Positions 45,184 to 52,281 of a DNA stretch of 64,000 bases are shown here, one piece after another (within the stretch, counting starts at the first letter, position 1; each line of letters starts with the position of its first letter). A program made the translations under genes and the position numbers. Source of the stretch: Actinomycetes bacterium (GTDB lineage Bacteria; Actinomycetota; Acidimicrobiia; Acidimicrobiales; Ilumatobacteraceae); assembly GCA_014190235.1 (NCBI GenBank), contig BJGC01000001.1, positions 131,527-195,526 of the forward strand, in the 5' to 3' direction. The notes beneath the pieces were generated by a model. It was not told the origin of the DNA. It ran no database searches and saw only the letters and a program-made list of their open reading frames with translations.

Positions 45184-45447
45184 ATGCCGTGGTGTGAACC
45201 GTGCGCTAAATACTTTGCCCCATCGTCATTGACGGACACTGGTCAGTGCCCTAAGTGCGGAATCGCCCCTACTGTCGCAGATCTTCATGGTCGCGTCGAG
45301 GCTAACAACCTAAATCTTCGTAGTCTTGCCGCGCGCGGCACGGCTGATGATTCCGGTGACGATGAAAAAGCCCCTTGGCACTTTAAGTTGCTCGTAGGCC
45401 TGTTAATCATCTACTTGTCTTGGAGATTAGTCCAAATCTTTGCATAA
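45184..45447 (+). CDS. Small zinc-ribbon single-span membrane protein
   Basis: 87 residues with two CxxC pairs (WCEPCAKYF and CPKCG), predicted to bind zinc, then a polar linker and one C-terminal membrane span (WHFKLLVGLLIIYLSWRLV). Cytoplasmic zinc ribbon with a membrane anchor is the likely topology. The start is one base after der, so it belongs to the same transcript. Similar small proteins follow der in related genomes to my recollection, but the function is unknown. Confidence 0.75.
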   Translation: MPWCEPCAKYFAPSSLTDTGQCPKCGIAPTVADLHGRVEANNLNLRSLAARGTADDSGDDEKAPWHFKLLVGLLIIYLSWRLVQIFA

Positions 45448-45483
45448 CATCACGTGCATAGACTGCGACTTGTTCGTTCACGC

Positions 45484-45489
45484 TAGGAT
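45484..45489 (+). promoter_or_regulatory. Putative -10 box of tRNA-Pro
   Basis: TAGGAT ends ten bases before the mature 5' end of the tRNA. No clear -35 is seen 16-18 bases upstream. Confidence 0.4.
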
Positions 45490-45498
45490 GCATCGCTA

Positions 45499-45572
45499 CG
45501 GGTTGTAGCGCAGCTTGGTAGCGCGCTTGTCTGGGGGACAAGAGGTCGTGGGTTCAAATCCCGCCAGCCCGA
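45499..45572 (+). tRNA. tRNA-Pro (anticodon GGG)
   Basis: 74-base cloverleaf. The acceptor CGGGTTG pairs with CAGCCCG with one G-T pair and discriminator A. The D stem is GCGC/GCGC, the anticodon stem CTTGT/ACAAG with loop CTGGGGG giving anticodon GGG for CCC/CCU, and the T arm is GTGGG-TTCAAAT-CCCGC. CCA is not encoded. Confidence 0.95.
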
Positions 45573-45668
45573 CTGATGTTGTTCGGTACGTGTGGACAGA
45601 CTTGAGCTGCCAGCCCTCTGAAGTGAAGCCCAGTGGTTCGTGGCTTCGTGGGAAAAATATTACTTTTG

Positions 45669-45674
45669 TAGAAT
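45669..45674 (+). promoter_or_regulatory. Putative leaderless -10 box of the SRAP gene
   Basis: TAGAAT is followed by exactly six bases and GTG 45681. The upstream 95 bases after the tRNA hold nothing else recognisable. Confidence 0.55.
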
Positions 45675-45680
45675 AAAAGC

Positions 45681-46367
45681 GTGTGCGGACGTTTTGTGAC
45701 CAATTTTGTCATGACAGAACTCACGTCGTATCTAGAACAAGCGCTGCAAAAACCTGTCAAGGTGAATGACTCAAATTTGCCTGTGATGTTCAACGCCGCA
45801 CCGTCGCAGTTGATTCCAATCATCATCGCAGGAACCGAGGCAACAGAAATCCATGTCGCCCATTGGGGCTTGACGCCGCCGTGGTTGCGTGCAGGTGTCG
45901 CCCTAAAGCCGCTGATCAATGCGAGAGCCGAGAGCGTGCACGAAAAGCCATCATTTCGGAATCTGATTACGAATAATCGCTGTGTTGTGCCGATGCGGGG
46001 TTTCTATGAATGGGGGACGACCCCCACAAAATCGAAAATCCCTTTTTATATTCGCAGACAAGATGGTGAACCGGCAATGGTTGCGGGGTTGTATTCGCGC
46101 ATTGAAGGCCAGGAAGCAGAACAAATGTTTGTTGTAATGACAAGAGAGGCATCGCCTGATGTGGCGGATATTCATCACAGAAGTCCAGCGATCCTTGAAG
46201 CCTCTGAACTGAGTAGCTGGCTATATGACGGCGAGCCGCCTCTCGAATTGGCGACAACTATTTGTCGGTCGAGGTTGCAGCACCACCCAGTGTCGACACA
46301 CGTAAATAGTGTCAGAAACCAAGGCGAAGATCTTGTGACGCCCGTTGATACAGGTCAATTATTCTGA
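45681..46367 (+). CDS. SRAP domain protein (YedK/HMCES family)
   Basis: 228-residue SRAP protein that protects abasic sites in single-stranded DNA by a thiazolidine crosslink. The invariant Cys2 follows the start codon (VCGRFV), which becomes the N-terminal residue after methionine removal. NARAESV, RGFYEWG with the catalytic Glu and the HHRSPAIL histidine are present. The GTG start is fixed both by Cys2 and by the hexamer six bases upstream. Its 3' end overlaps the convergent HIT gene by nine bases. Confidence 0.92.
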   Translation: MCGRFVTNFVMTELTSYLEQALQKPVKVNDSNLPVMFNAAPSQLIPIIIAGTEATEIHVAHWGLTPPWLRAGVALKPLINARAESVHEKPSFRNLITNNRCVVPMRGFYEWGTTPTKSKIPFYIRRQDGEPAMVAGLYSRIEGQEAEQMFVVMTREASPDVADIHHRSPAILEASELSSWLYDGEPPLELATTICRSRLQHHPVSTHVNSVRNQGEDLVTPVDTGQLF

Positions 46368-46778
46368 AGCTTTGAGCCCAACTGAGGCGAGCATTGAGCG
46401 CAGCGTGTTCGCAGAGTCGCGAAGATCGTCAGCGGTTACAGACATGGCAGCATTTGCAAAAGATAGTTGGTGCATGCTGTTTGTCGGTATGACGTGAAGA
46501 TGGCAATGGTTAATTTCATAACCGGCAATAATCAGACCAACGCGATTGCAAGAGAACGCTTTTTTTTGCGCCTGTCCGATGAGATGAGCAACATGGAAGA
46601 CATGATCAGCAGTGTCGCGGTCAAGGTCCGTCCACTCGTCAACTTCTTCAATGGGCACAACTAACGTGTGGCCAATCGCTAGTGGATTAATACTCATAAA
46701 AGCAGCACAAACGTGATCACGGTAGACAAAGACGCCGGGTATTTCGTGGTTGATAATCTTGGTGAAGAGCGTTGTCAT
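46359..46778 (-). CDS. HIT family hydrolase
   Basis: 139-residue histidine-triad protein, probably a nucleotide hydrolase (AMP-lysine, ADP-ribose derivatives or dinucleoside polyphosphates). FTKIINHEIPG near the N-terminus, NPLAIGHTLVVP, and the active-site HCHLHVIP. Its start overlaps the upstream SDR gene by four bases, so they form an operon. Confidence 0.92.
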   Translation of the reverse strand: MTTLFTKIINHEIPGVFVYRDHVCAAFMSINPLAIGHTLVVPIEEVDEWTDLDRDTADHVFHVAHLIGQAQKKAFSCNRVGLIIAGYEINHCHLHVIPTNSMHQLSFANAAMSVTADDLRDSANTLRSMLASVGLKASE

Positions 46779-47590
46779 GCGTTGTAGCCTCCAGAAGCTG
46801 TAAAGACGCTGCCAGTACAGTACGACGATTCTGGACCAACTAAGAACCGTACGAGTTCGGCGATCTCTCCCACAGTTCCGAGTCGGCCGATTCCGATACG
46901 CGTGACGATTGCGGCCATCATGAGCTCGCTAAACGGAGTCAGCAGGGGAGTATTGATGTATCCGGGACACACTGCGTTGATTCGAATCCCTAAGTGAGCT
47001 GTTTCGTCGGCTACTGATTTTGTGAACGCAATGATTCCGGCCTTAGCGGTGCTGTAATGCGCGGCCCCTGCGGATGGAGATTGTCCGAGGATTGAAGAGA
47101 TGTTGACAATGGTGCCGAAGCGTTGTTGTTGCATGACGCGAAGTGCTGCACGGCACCCGTAGAAAGTTCCGTAGAGATGGACTCGAATCATGCGATCCCA
47201 GTCTTGATCGCTGAGCGATGTCAGGTAGTCAAGGGGTTGCATCTCAGATATTCGAGTTTCGATACGCAGCATTTGATTGGCAATTGCTTTGTCAAAACTT
47301 GCAGCAGTTCCGCTCGGAGCGATTCCGGCGTTGTTGATCAAAATATCGAGTCGGCCAAAGCGTTCAAACACATCACTAATGGCGTCGTCGAAAGCAGAAC
47401 TGTCTGTGACGTCAAATGGTGACGCAATTCCTTCAACCAACGAAGCTGTGTGCTGAGCAGCTTGGGGATCAAGATCGTTTACAACCACGGTGGCACCATC
47501 TTGGGCTAATCGAGAAGCAAATGCAGCGCCCAAACCAGAGCCAGCGCCCGTGATAAATGCGACTTGACCATCAAGAGGCGAATTGTTCAT
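46775..47590 (-). CDS. Short-chain dehydrogenase/reductase (FabG-like)
   Basis: 271-residue classical SDR: TGAGSGLGAAF at about residue 15, DILINNAG, catalytic SSILGQSPSAGAAHYSTAK (Ser, Tyr, Lys) and NAVCPGYINTPL. A roughly 20-residue insertion (after IAPSG) lengthens it compared with FabG. The substrate is unknown. TAGTTT exactly six bases before the ATG predicts a leaderless mRNA carrying this gene and the HIT gene. Confidence 0.88.
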   Translation of the reverse strand: MNNSPLDGQVAFITGAGSGLGAAFASRLAQDGATVVVNDLDPQAAQHTASLVEGIASPFDVTDSSAFDDAISDVFERFGRLDILINNAGIAPSGTAASFDKAIANQMLRIETRISEMQPLDYLTSLSDQDWDRMIRVHLYGTFYGCRAALRVMQQQRFGTIVNISSILGQSPSAGAAHYSTAKAGIIAFTKSVADETAHLGIRINAVCPGYINTPLLTPFSELMMAAIVTRIGIGRLGTVGEIAELVRFLVGPESSYCTGSVFTASGGYNA

Positions 47591-47596
47591 ATCGTC

Positions 47597-47602
47597 AAAC
47601 TA
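47597..47602 (-). promoter_or_regulatory. Putative leaderless -10 box of SDR-HIT operon
   Basis: On the minus strand TAGTTT is followed by six bases and the ATG at 47590. It is back to back with the pgsA box at 47626. Confidence 0.5.
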
Positions 47603-47625
47603 ATCCTTGGAACGATCAAAATGAC

Positions 47626-47631
47626 TACGCT
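47626..47631 (+). promoter_or_regulatory. Putative leaderless -10 box of the pgsA-garA-ftsR operon
   Basis: TACGCT is followed by exactly six bases and GTG 47638. It overlaps an alternative ATG at 47632, so it favours the GTG as start. Confidence 0.45.
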
Positions 47632-47637
47632 ATGCGG

Positions 47638-48210
47638 GTGCGCCGTAGTGATGTTGTAACGCTCCCCAATGGCGTCACGTTGCTGAGATTGTGTCTTTTG
47701 CCGTTTTATGTACTGCTGATGAGCGACGGTCGAATAGTTGCCGGGGCTTTCATGCTTGGATCTTTGGGTGCAACGGATTGGGTTGATGGCTACCTTGCGC
47801 GGCGTTTTAACCAAGTGAGCGAACTCGGCAAAGTTTTAGATCCGGTCGTCGACCGGCTGGTGTTTTTCGTCGGCGTGTCAACGGCGTTGTACTACTCGGG
47901 AATCCCTCTCTGGTTCGGTGTGGCAATTTTGGTTCGGGAAGGATTCGTGGCTCTCTTGATGCTGATAGCCACCCTGTTTGGAATGCAACGATTCGGGGTC
48001 ACCTACTGGGGCAAATGGGCGACTTTTTTGCTTCTGGGGGCTGTGCCGTGGGTGCTGGCGGGGAGCGAAGGCGGGGTGTGGCAGATCTTTTGGGTGTTGG
48101 GCTGGATCTTGGCCGTGCCTGGTCTCATTTTGAGTTACATCACCGCTGTGCAATACATCCCGATGGTGCGTGCTCATATGGGGCCCTCCGAGTACCGTAA
48201 GAGTCCATGA
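47638..48210 (+). CDS. pgsA: CDP-alcohol phosphatidyltransferase (PgsA2-like)
   Basis: About 190 residues, integral membrane. NGVTLLRLCLLPFYV and the CDP-alcohol motif DWVDGYLARRFNQVSELGKVLDPVVDR (given in its two halves, D-G-x2-A-R then G-x3-D-x3-D) are intact. It makes phosphatidylglycerol phosphate or a related phospholipid from CDP-diacylglycerol. GTG 47638 gives VRRSDVVTLPNGVTLLR and fits the hexamer. It heads a block that matches mycobacterial Rv1822-Rv1830 in content (pgsA2, gcvH, garA and others); its stop overlaps the gcvH ATG. Confidence 0.85.
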   Translation: MRRSDVVTLPNGVTLLRLCLLPFYVLLMSDGRIVAGAFMLGSLGATDWVDGYLARRFNQVSELGKVLDPVVDRLVFFVGVSTALYYSGIPLWFGVAILVREGFVALLMLIATLFGMQRFGVTYWGKWATFLLLGAVPWVLAGSEGGVWQIFWVLGWILAVPGLILSYITAVQYIPMVRAHMGPSEYRKSP

Positions 48211-48584
48211 GTCTTCCTGCGAACCTGCGATATACCTCCGATCATGAATGGGTTTCAGGTGACGGACCAAGAGTGCGAGTCGGTATTACCGACTACGCCC
48301 AAGATGCGCTAGGGGACATTGTCTTTATTCAACTACCGACTGTGGGTAATTCAGTAGCGGCGAATGCGAGCTTCAGTGAAATCGAGAGCACGAAGTCGGT
48401 CAACGATGTGTACGCACCAATTGCGGGAGTCGTTGTGTCCGTCAACGAACGACTCTCAGATAAACCAGAACTCGTCAACACCGATCCGTATGGCGATGGT
48501 TGGATCTGTGAGATTGAGTGTGATCCAGCCGACCTTGCATCTTTGTTAGACGCTGAGGCGTACCAACTGCTTCTGGGGCATTGA
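48207..48584 (+). CDS. gcvH: Glycine cleavage system H protein
   Basis: 125-residue lipoyl carrier of the glycine cleavage complex. The lipoylated lysine is in IESTKSVNDVYAP at about residue 63, preceded by YTSDHEWV near the N-terminus and YGDGWICEIE near the end. It shuttles the aminomethyl group between GcvP (52278) and GcvT (50972). ATGA overlap with pgsA; the next start overlaps its stop. Confidence 0.95.
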   Translation: MSLPANLRYTSDHEWVSGDGPRVRVGITDYAQDALGDIVFIQLPTVGNSVAANASFSEIESTKSVNDVYAPIAGVVVSVNERLSDKPELVNTDPYGDGWICEIECDPADLASLLDAEAYQLLLGH

Positions 48585-49075
48585 TGGCGTACGTTTTTTG
48601 CAATTCCTGCGGACACAGAAACCCACCAGAGTCTGGGTTTTGTTCGTCTTGCGGCACCGTCCTTGATGTGCGAGAGGATCGAACCGTCACCTTAAGCAAA
48701 ATAGATTCCTTTCAGGACGCTCACGGGTCAGCAGATGATGCTGTCGTGGCGTTAGGGGAGATTGTTCCGGGTCAAGGAATATTAGTTGTGAGATCTGGAT
48801 CGCAAGCAGGAAACCGTTTTGTTCTAGCCAAAGAGACAACCACGCTTGGACGTCATCCAGATAGCGACATCAGTCTTGATGACATCACAGTGTCACGTCG
48901 ACATGTCGACATCACACGCGTCGGAAAAGTTTATGTCGTGAGAGATGTAGGTTCACTGAACGGAACATATGTCAATCAAACTCGAATAGATGAATGCGCT
49001 CTTGCACAAGGAGATGATTTGCAGGTTGGCAAGTTTCATTTAGTGTTTTTTGAACGCGCAGAAGATGCCACATGA
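48584..49075 (+). CDS. garA: GarA-like FHA protein with N-terminal zinc ribbon
   Basis: 163 residues. An N-terminal double CxxC zinc ribbon (CNSCGHRN and CSSCG, Cys 6, 9, 20, 23) precedes EDRTVTLSKIDSF, whose threonines may correspond to the phosphorylated ETTSVF motif of GarA. A C-terminal FHA domain has TLGRHPDSDISLDDITVSRRH, the phosphothreonine-binding Arg-Ser-His set, and GSLNGTYVN. GarA is a target of PknB/PknG kinases and controls 2-oxoglutarate and glutamate enzymes. The order gcvH-garA-Rv1828-like supports orthology. ATG 48584 is chosen over an overlapping TTG. Confidence 0.85.
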   Translation: MAYVFCNSCGHRNPPESGFCSSCGTVLDVREDRTVTLSKIDSFQDAHGSADDAVVALGEIVPGQGILVVRSGSQAGNRFVLAKETTTLGRHPDSDISLDDITVSRRHVDITRVGKVYVVRDVGSLNGTYVNQTRIDECALAQGDDLQVGKFHLVFFERAEDAT

Positions 49076-49887
49076 CAGTGCGTGACTATCTCTCTATCGG
49101 CGAAGTCTTGGCTGTCTTGTTAGACGAGTTCGCCGATGTCACGATCTCTAAGATTCGATTCCTTGAGAGCCAGGGACTTATTAATCCCGAACGAACACCA
49201 TCGGGTTACCGTAAGTTCAGTGATGACGAAGTTGAAAAACTTCGGTATGTGTTGCGACAACAAAAAGATACCTATTTACCACTGCGCGTTATTCGGGATC
49301 GTTTACACGACGAAACGGGTGATCACGCCAACTACGCCGAACTGTCGCCTGAGTCCATTGATCAGAGTGAAGCGGCTCATCCGACATCCCGCCAGAAACC
49401 TCGCATTATCGCCGCCGTTAAAAACTCCCGGCCCGAACAAACAGAGGCTCGTCGAGAACAGCGCCAACAGCATGCCCAAGCGGTAGCGCACGCTGACAAG
49501 ACCGAGTCACTGCCGCGAGATCTGTTGATGTCTCAATGTGATATTCCGCCAGAGGTTTTGAAGAGTCTGGAAACAGCAGGTTTGGTCGAGGGTCACAATG
49601 TCGGAGATACGACGTTTTACGACGAACAGTCTGTTTCGGTCGCACGAGTTGCTAAAAGGTTTATGGACCTTGGTATCGATGTCAGACACCTGCGGGCATG
49701 GAAAATGTCTGCCGACAGAGAAGTCGATCTTTTCGAACAGAGAATCTTGCCGTTGATGAGGCAAAGAAACCCAGGCGCTCGCGAAGAAGCAACTGAGATG
49801 CTAGAGGAGTTTGTTTTGCTCGGAGCACAACTCCGTGAAGCGTTGATGAATCGAGAGATCACCCGATTGACAGAAGGCCGCAAATGA
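49072..49887 (+). CDS. ftsR: MerR-family regulator, FtsR (Rv1828)-like
   Basis: 271-residue MerR-type activator. The N-terminal winged helix is YLSIGEVLAVL, VTISKIRFLESQGLINP and TPSGYRKFS (residues 5-50), very like Rv1828 and corynebacterial FtsR, which activates ftsZ. A low-complexity linker rich in Arg, Gln and Glu (about residues 105-150) and a C-terminal helical dimerisation domain follow. ATGA overlap with garA. Its stop lies in the first copy of a 16-base triplicated sequence that separates it from the DUF151 gene. Confidence 0.88.
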   Translation: MTVRDYLSIGEVLAVLLDEFADVTISKIRFLESQGLINPERTPSGYRKFSDDEVEKLRYVLRQQKDTYLPLRVIRDRLHDETGDHANYAELSPESIDQSEAAHPTSRQKPRIIAAVKNSRPEQTEARREQRQQHAQAVAHADKTESLPRDLLMSQCDIPPEVLKSLETAGLVEGHNVGDTTFYDEQSVSVARVAKRFMDLGIDVRHLRAWKMSADREVDLFEQRILPLMRQRNPGAREEATEMLEEFVLLGAQLREALMNREITRLTEGRK

Positions 49888-49919
49888 AGAAGGCCGCAAA
49901 TGAAGAAGGCCGCAAATGA
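49872..49919 (+). repeat. Three perfect tandem copies of a 16-base gene junction
   Basis: AGAAGGCCGCAAATGA occurs at 49872-49887, 49888-49903 and 49904-49919. Each copy carries a ribosome binding site (AGAAGG), an ATG and an overlapping TGA. The first copy ends the ftsR gene and the third starts the DUF151 gene, so the original junction was probably an ATGA overlap. Confidence 0.95.
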
Positions 49920-50395
49920 AGAAAGTCGAAGTTGTTGGAGTTCGAGTAGACCAAATGGCAAATACACCTGCGATGAGGCTAAAAGAGTCCGTCTCGCCAC
50001 ATCGGTATTTTGACATTTTCATTGGTGCTCCTGAAGCGGCATCGATTCACACAGCGCTAGAAGGCACTGAGATGCCGCGGCCCTTAACACATGATTTATT
50101 TGTCCTGGCGTTGGGCAAAATTGATGTAGTGCTGAAACAGGTCGTCATCACAGAGATGGTGAGCGGTACTTATTACGCAGAGATGACCTTGACATCTCAG
50201 GGTGTAGACAATGTCATCTCATGTCGCCCCTCTGATGGCGTGGCGCTAGCGCTGCGAGCACAATGCCCGATCTACATTCAAGACTCTTTGATAGACGATG
50301 TCGGCAAAGTTTCGCCTGAGGCAGATGAAGAAAACATCCTCGAGGAGTTCAAAGACTTCATTGACACCATCAAACCAGAGGATTTTCTGACATAA
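49916..50395 (+). CDS. DUF151 (bifunctional nuclease family) protein, Rv1829-like
   Basis: 159-residue DUF151 protein. Seen: KKVEVVGVRVDQMANTP, RPLTHDLFVLALGKIDV and SRPSDGVALALRAQCPIYI (here with CRPSDGVALALR), the core family motifs. Some plant members have nuclease activity, but the bacterial role is unknown. It is the third ATG of a triplicated junction, chosen because only this frame continues. It lies between two MerR genes exactly as Rv1829 lies between Rv1828 and Rv1830. Confidence 0.88.
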   Translation: MKKVEVVGVRVDQMANTPAMRLKESVSPHRYFDIFIGAPEAASIHTALEGTEMPRPLTHDLFVLALGKIDVVLKQVVITEMVSGTYYAEMTLTSQGVDNVISCRPSDGVALALRAQCPIYIQDSLIDDVGKVSPEADEENILEEFKDFIDTIKPEDFLT

Positions 50396-50436
50396 GTAGA
50401 GCGAAATGCGTCAAGACGTTACGAACGAATGTTCTC

Positions 50437-50465
50437 TTGACGAAATCAATTGTCGCCTCTAGCGT
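50437..50465 (+). promoter_or_regulatory. Sigma-A-type promoter of the second merR gene
   Basis: TTGACG (50437-50442), a 17-base spacer and TAGCGT (50460-50465). The leader of roughly 45 bases has GGAG seven bases before the ATG and TTAC at 50467, 50481 and 50494, with one more at 50419. The repeated TTAC may be regulator half-sites. Confidence 0.55.
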
Positions 50466-50516
50466 GTTACATCCGCGTAGTTACTTGCGTGTATTACGAG
50501 ATTTTGGAGTCTGATA

Positions 50517-50969
50517 ATGGAAAGCTTTACCGGAAAGCATGCGGCGAAGATCGTCGGGATTACTTATCGACAATTGGACTATTGGGCTCGCACCAACCTC
50601 ATACGTCCAAGCGTCATTGATGCTGCAGGCTGCGGTAGTCGACGAGTGTATAACTATCAAGACTTGCTCGAACTAAAAGTTGTAAAGATGCTTCTTGATG
50701 CCGGTATTCGACTCGCATCGGTTCGAGATGTATTTAACTACATGAGAGATCATCTTGATAGTGACATTGTGTCAGCGCATATTGTTATTAGTGGTTCGAG
50801 TGTTGTGTTCTGTAAGGGCGATGAGTTGATTGATGTCATGCGCAAAGGGCAAGGTGTCTTTAATGTGTTGCCGCTTGCGCCAATCAAAGACGAAGTTGAT
50901 GCCACAATTATCTCGATACGCAAGGCTAAAGAAGAGATTCTTATTGCTGCGAATGTCGCTAACTTGTAG
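50517..50969 (+). CDS. MerR-family regulator, Rv1830-like
   Basis: 150 residues. A MerR helix-turn-helix at the N-terminus (GKHAAKIVGITYRQLDYWARTNLIRPS, read in parts, residues 6-32), then YNYQDLLELKVVKMLLDAGIRLASVRDVF, with a short effector region. Rv1830 is linked to cell-cycle and drug-response control in mycobacteria. It has its own leadered promoter with a GGAG ribosome binding site, unlike most genes here. Its last codons carry the proposed gcvT -10 box. Confidence 0.85.
   Translation: MESFTGKHAAKIVGITYRQLDYWARTNLIRPSVIDAAGCGSRRVYNYQDLLELKVVKMLLDAGIRLASVRDVFNYMRDHLDSDIVSAHIVISGSSVVFCKGDELIDVMRKGQGVFNVLPLAPIKDEVDATIISIRKAKEEILIAANVANL
50960..50965 (+). promoter_or_regulatory. Putative internal leaderless -10 box of gcvT
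   Basis: TAACTT overlaps the last codons of the MerR gene and is followed by exactly six bases and ATG 50972. Confidence 0.45.
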
Positions 50970-50971
50970 TA

Positions 50972-52027
50972 ATGAGTGACAAAGTTTCTCCGCTAGATGC
51001 GGTGCACCGTGACCTGAAGGCCAAGATGGCTCCATTCGGTGGATGGGAGATGCCAATTGCATATCCGAGCGGAACACTGTTAGAGCACGAAGCGTGTCGT
51101 CAAGGTGCAGCGCTCTTTGACGTGTCGCATTTAGGCACAGTTCGAGTGTCGGGTGACAAGGCTTTTGGCTTATTGCAAAAAGCGCTCACAAATGATCTGA
51201 ATAAAATCTCTGTTGGTCGCGCGCAGTACACGCATTTGCTGGATGCAAATGATGCTTCAGTATCGGACGACATCATTGTGTGGTGGGTGCGTGATGACGT
51301 GTTTGATGTCATGCCTAATGCGTCTAATACAACTGGCGTGCAAGAAGCAATCGGCGGCGTCGACACCACAAATACACGGGCAATCATCGCCGCGCAAGGA
51401 CCAATGGCGCGAAAAGTTGTTGGTGCGATCTCTCAGGATGCAGCAGATGTTGGCCGATTTCGCGTCAAAGAACTAGATCTCATGGGCGCGGCCTGCACTG
51501 TGGCCGGAACTGGGTATACAGGCGAAGACGGTCTTGAACTTGCAGTGCCCGTTGCACATGCAACCACCATCTGGAATGCACTCGTGCAGGCCGGTGGAGT
51601 GCCTGCGGGACTAGGTGCTCGCGATACATTGCGCCTAGAGGCAGGTCTTCCGCTGCACGGACATGAACTGGGCAAAGGGATCAACTCCCTTGAGGCGGGT
51701 CTTGAATGGGTCGTGTCATGGGATAAGGGTGCCTTTCGCGGACGTGATGCACTGTTCGCCAAAAAAGAGTCAGGTTTGTCAAAGAGACTTGTGGGTATCG
51801 AAATACAAGGTCGACGTCCGGCACGCGATGGCACAGAAGTTCTTTCTCAGGGCAAGTCAATCGGATACGTATCGAGCGGGAATTACTCTCCAACGCTTGG
51901 TCACTGCATAGCGATGGCATTCGTGACGGTCGAAGTATCGGTAGGGCAAAACGTAGACCTAGATGTACGCGGCTCACTGATTGAGGGCGTCATCACTGTC
52001 TTGCCTTTTGTTGCCAAAAAGAAATAG
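50972..52027 (+). CDS. gcvT: Glycine cleavage system T protein (aminomethyltransferase)
   Basis: 351 residues. Transfers the methylene group from GcvH-bound aminomethyl to tetrahydrofolate and releases ammonia. Seen: KMAPFGGWEMPIAY, ALFDVSHLGTVRVSG, GYTGEDGLELAVP, ARDTLRLEAGLPLHGHEL and SSGNYSPTLG, all canonical. It ends two bases before the convergent gcvP-linked small gene, so the glycine cleavage genes face each other. Confidence 0.95.
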   Translation: MSDKVSPLDAVHRDLKAKMAPFGGWEMPIAYPSGTLLEHEACRQGAALFDVSHLGTVRVSGDKAFGLLQKALTNDLNKISVGRAQYTHLLDANDASVSDDIIVWWVRDDVFDVMPNASNTTGVQEAIGGVDTTNTRAIIAAQGPMARKVVGAISQDAADVGRFRVKELDLMGAACTVAGTGYTGEDGLELAVPVAHATTIWNALVQAGGVPAGLGARDTLRLEAGLPLHGHELGKGINSLEAGLEWVVSWDKGAFRGRDALFAKKESGLSKRLVGIEIQGRRPARDGTEVLSQGKSIGYVSSGNYSPTLGHCIAMAFVTVEVSVGQNVDLDVRGSLIEGVITVLPFVAKKK

Positions 52028-52029
52028 GT

Positions 52030-52281
52030 TCAGTCGTCCTCCAGTAATTGCTCTTGCATGCGATCCATAAAAACATTGAGTCGGGTAGCCGTTGCGTTCA
52101 GATTGTCCATCGTGGTTGTGAATGCGGCGATCGCAGCAAAAATTTCATCGGCTAAGCGACGAGTTCCGTCGAGTGCCTGGGTTCCTAGGTTGATGGGGTC
52201 GACTTGGACGAGTAGTTTGAGAAGTTCCTCGATGCCCGAAAGTGGATGAGTTTGATCGGAACTTTTGTCGTCAGTGGTCAT
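52030..52281 (-). CDS. Small hypothetical helical protein downstream of gcvP
   Basis: 83 residues, not recognised. The sequence after an acidic N-terminus is mostly amphipathic helix (GIEELLKLLVQVDP; RRLADEIFAAIAAFTTTMDNLN), compatible with an oligomerising coiled coil. No signal peptide or cysteine. Its ATG overlaps the gcvP stop by four bases, which is the main evidence that it is real and made with GcvP under the glycine riboswitch. Confidence 0.6.
   Translation of the reverse strand: MTTDDKSSDQTHPLSGIEELLKLLVQVDPINLGTQALDGTRRLADEIFAAIAAFTTTMDNLNATATRLNVFMDRMQEQLLEDD

Noticed and set aside
49872-49919. Triplicated 16-base unit as a CRISPR or phase-variable frame switch
   Set aside because: There are no spacers, and each copy carries its own ATG and stop, so copy-number change would not shift the downstream frame.
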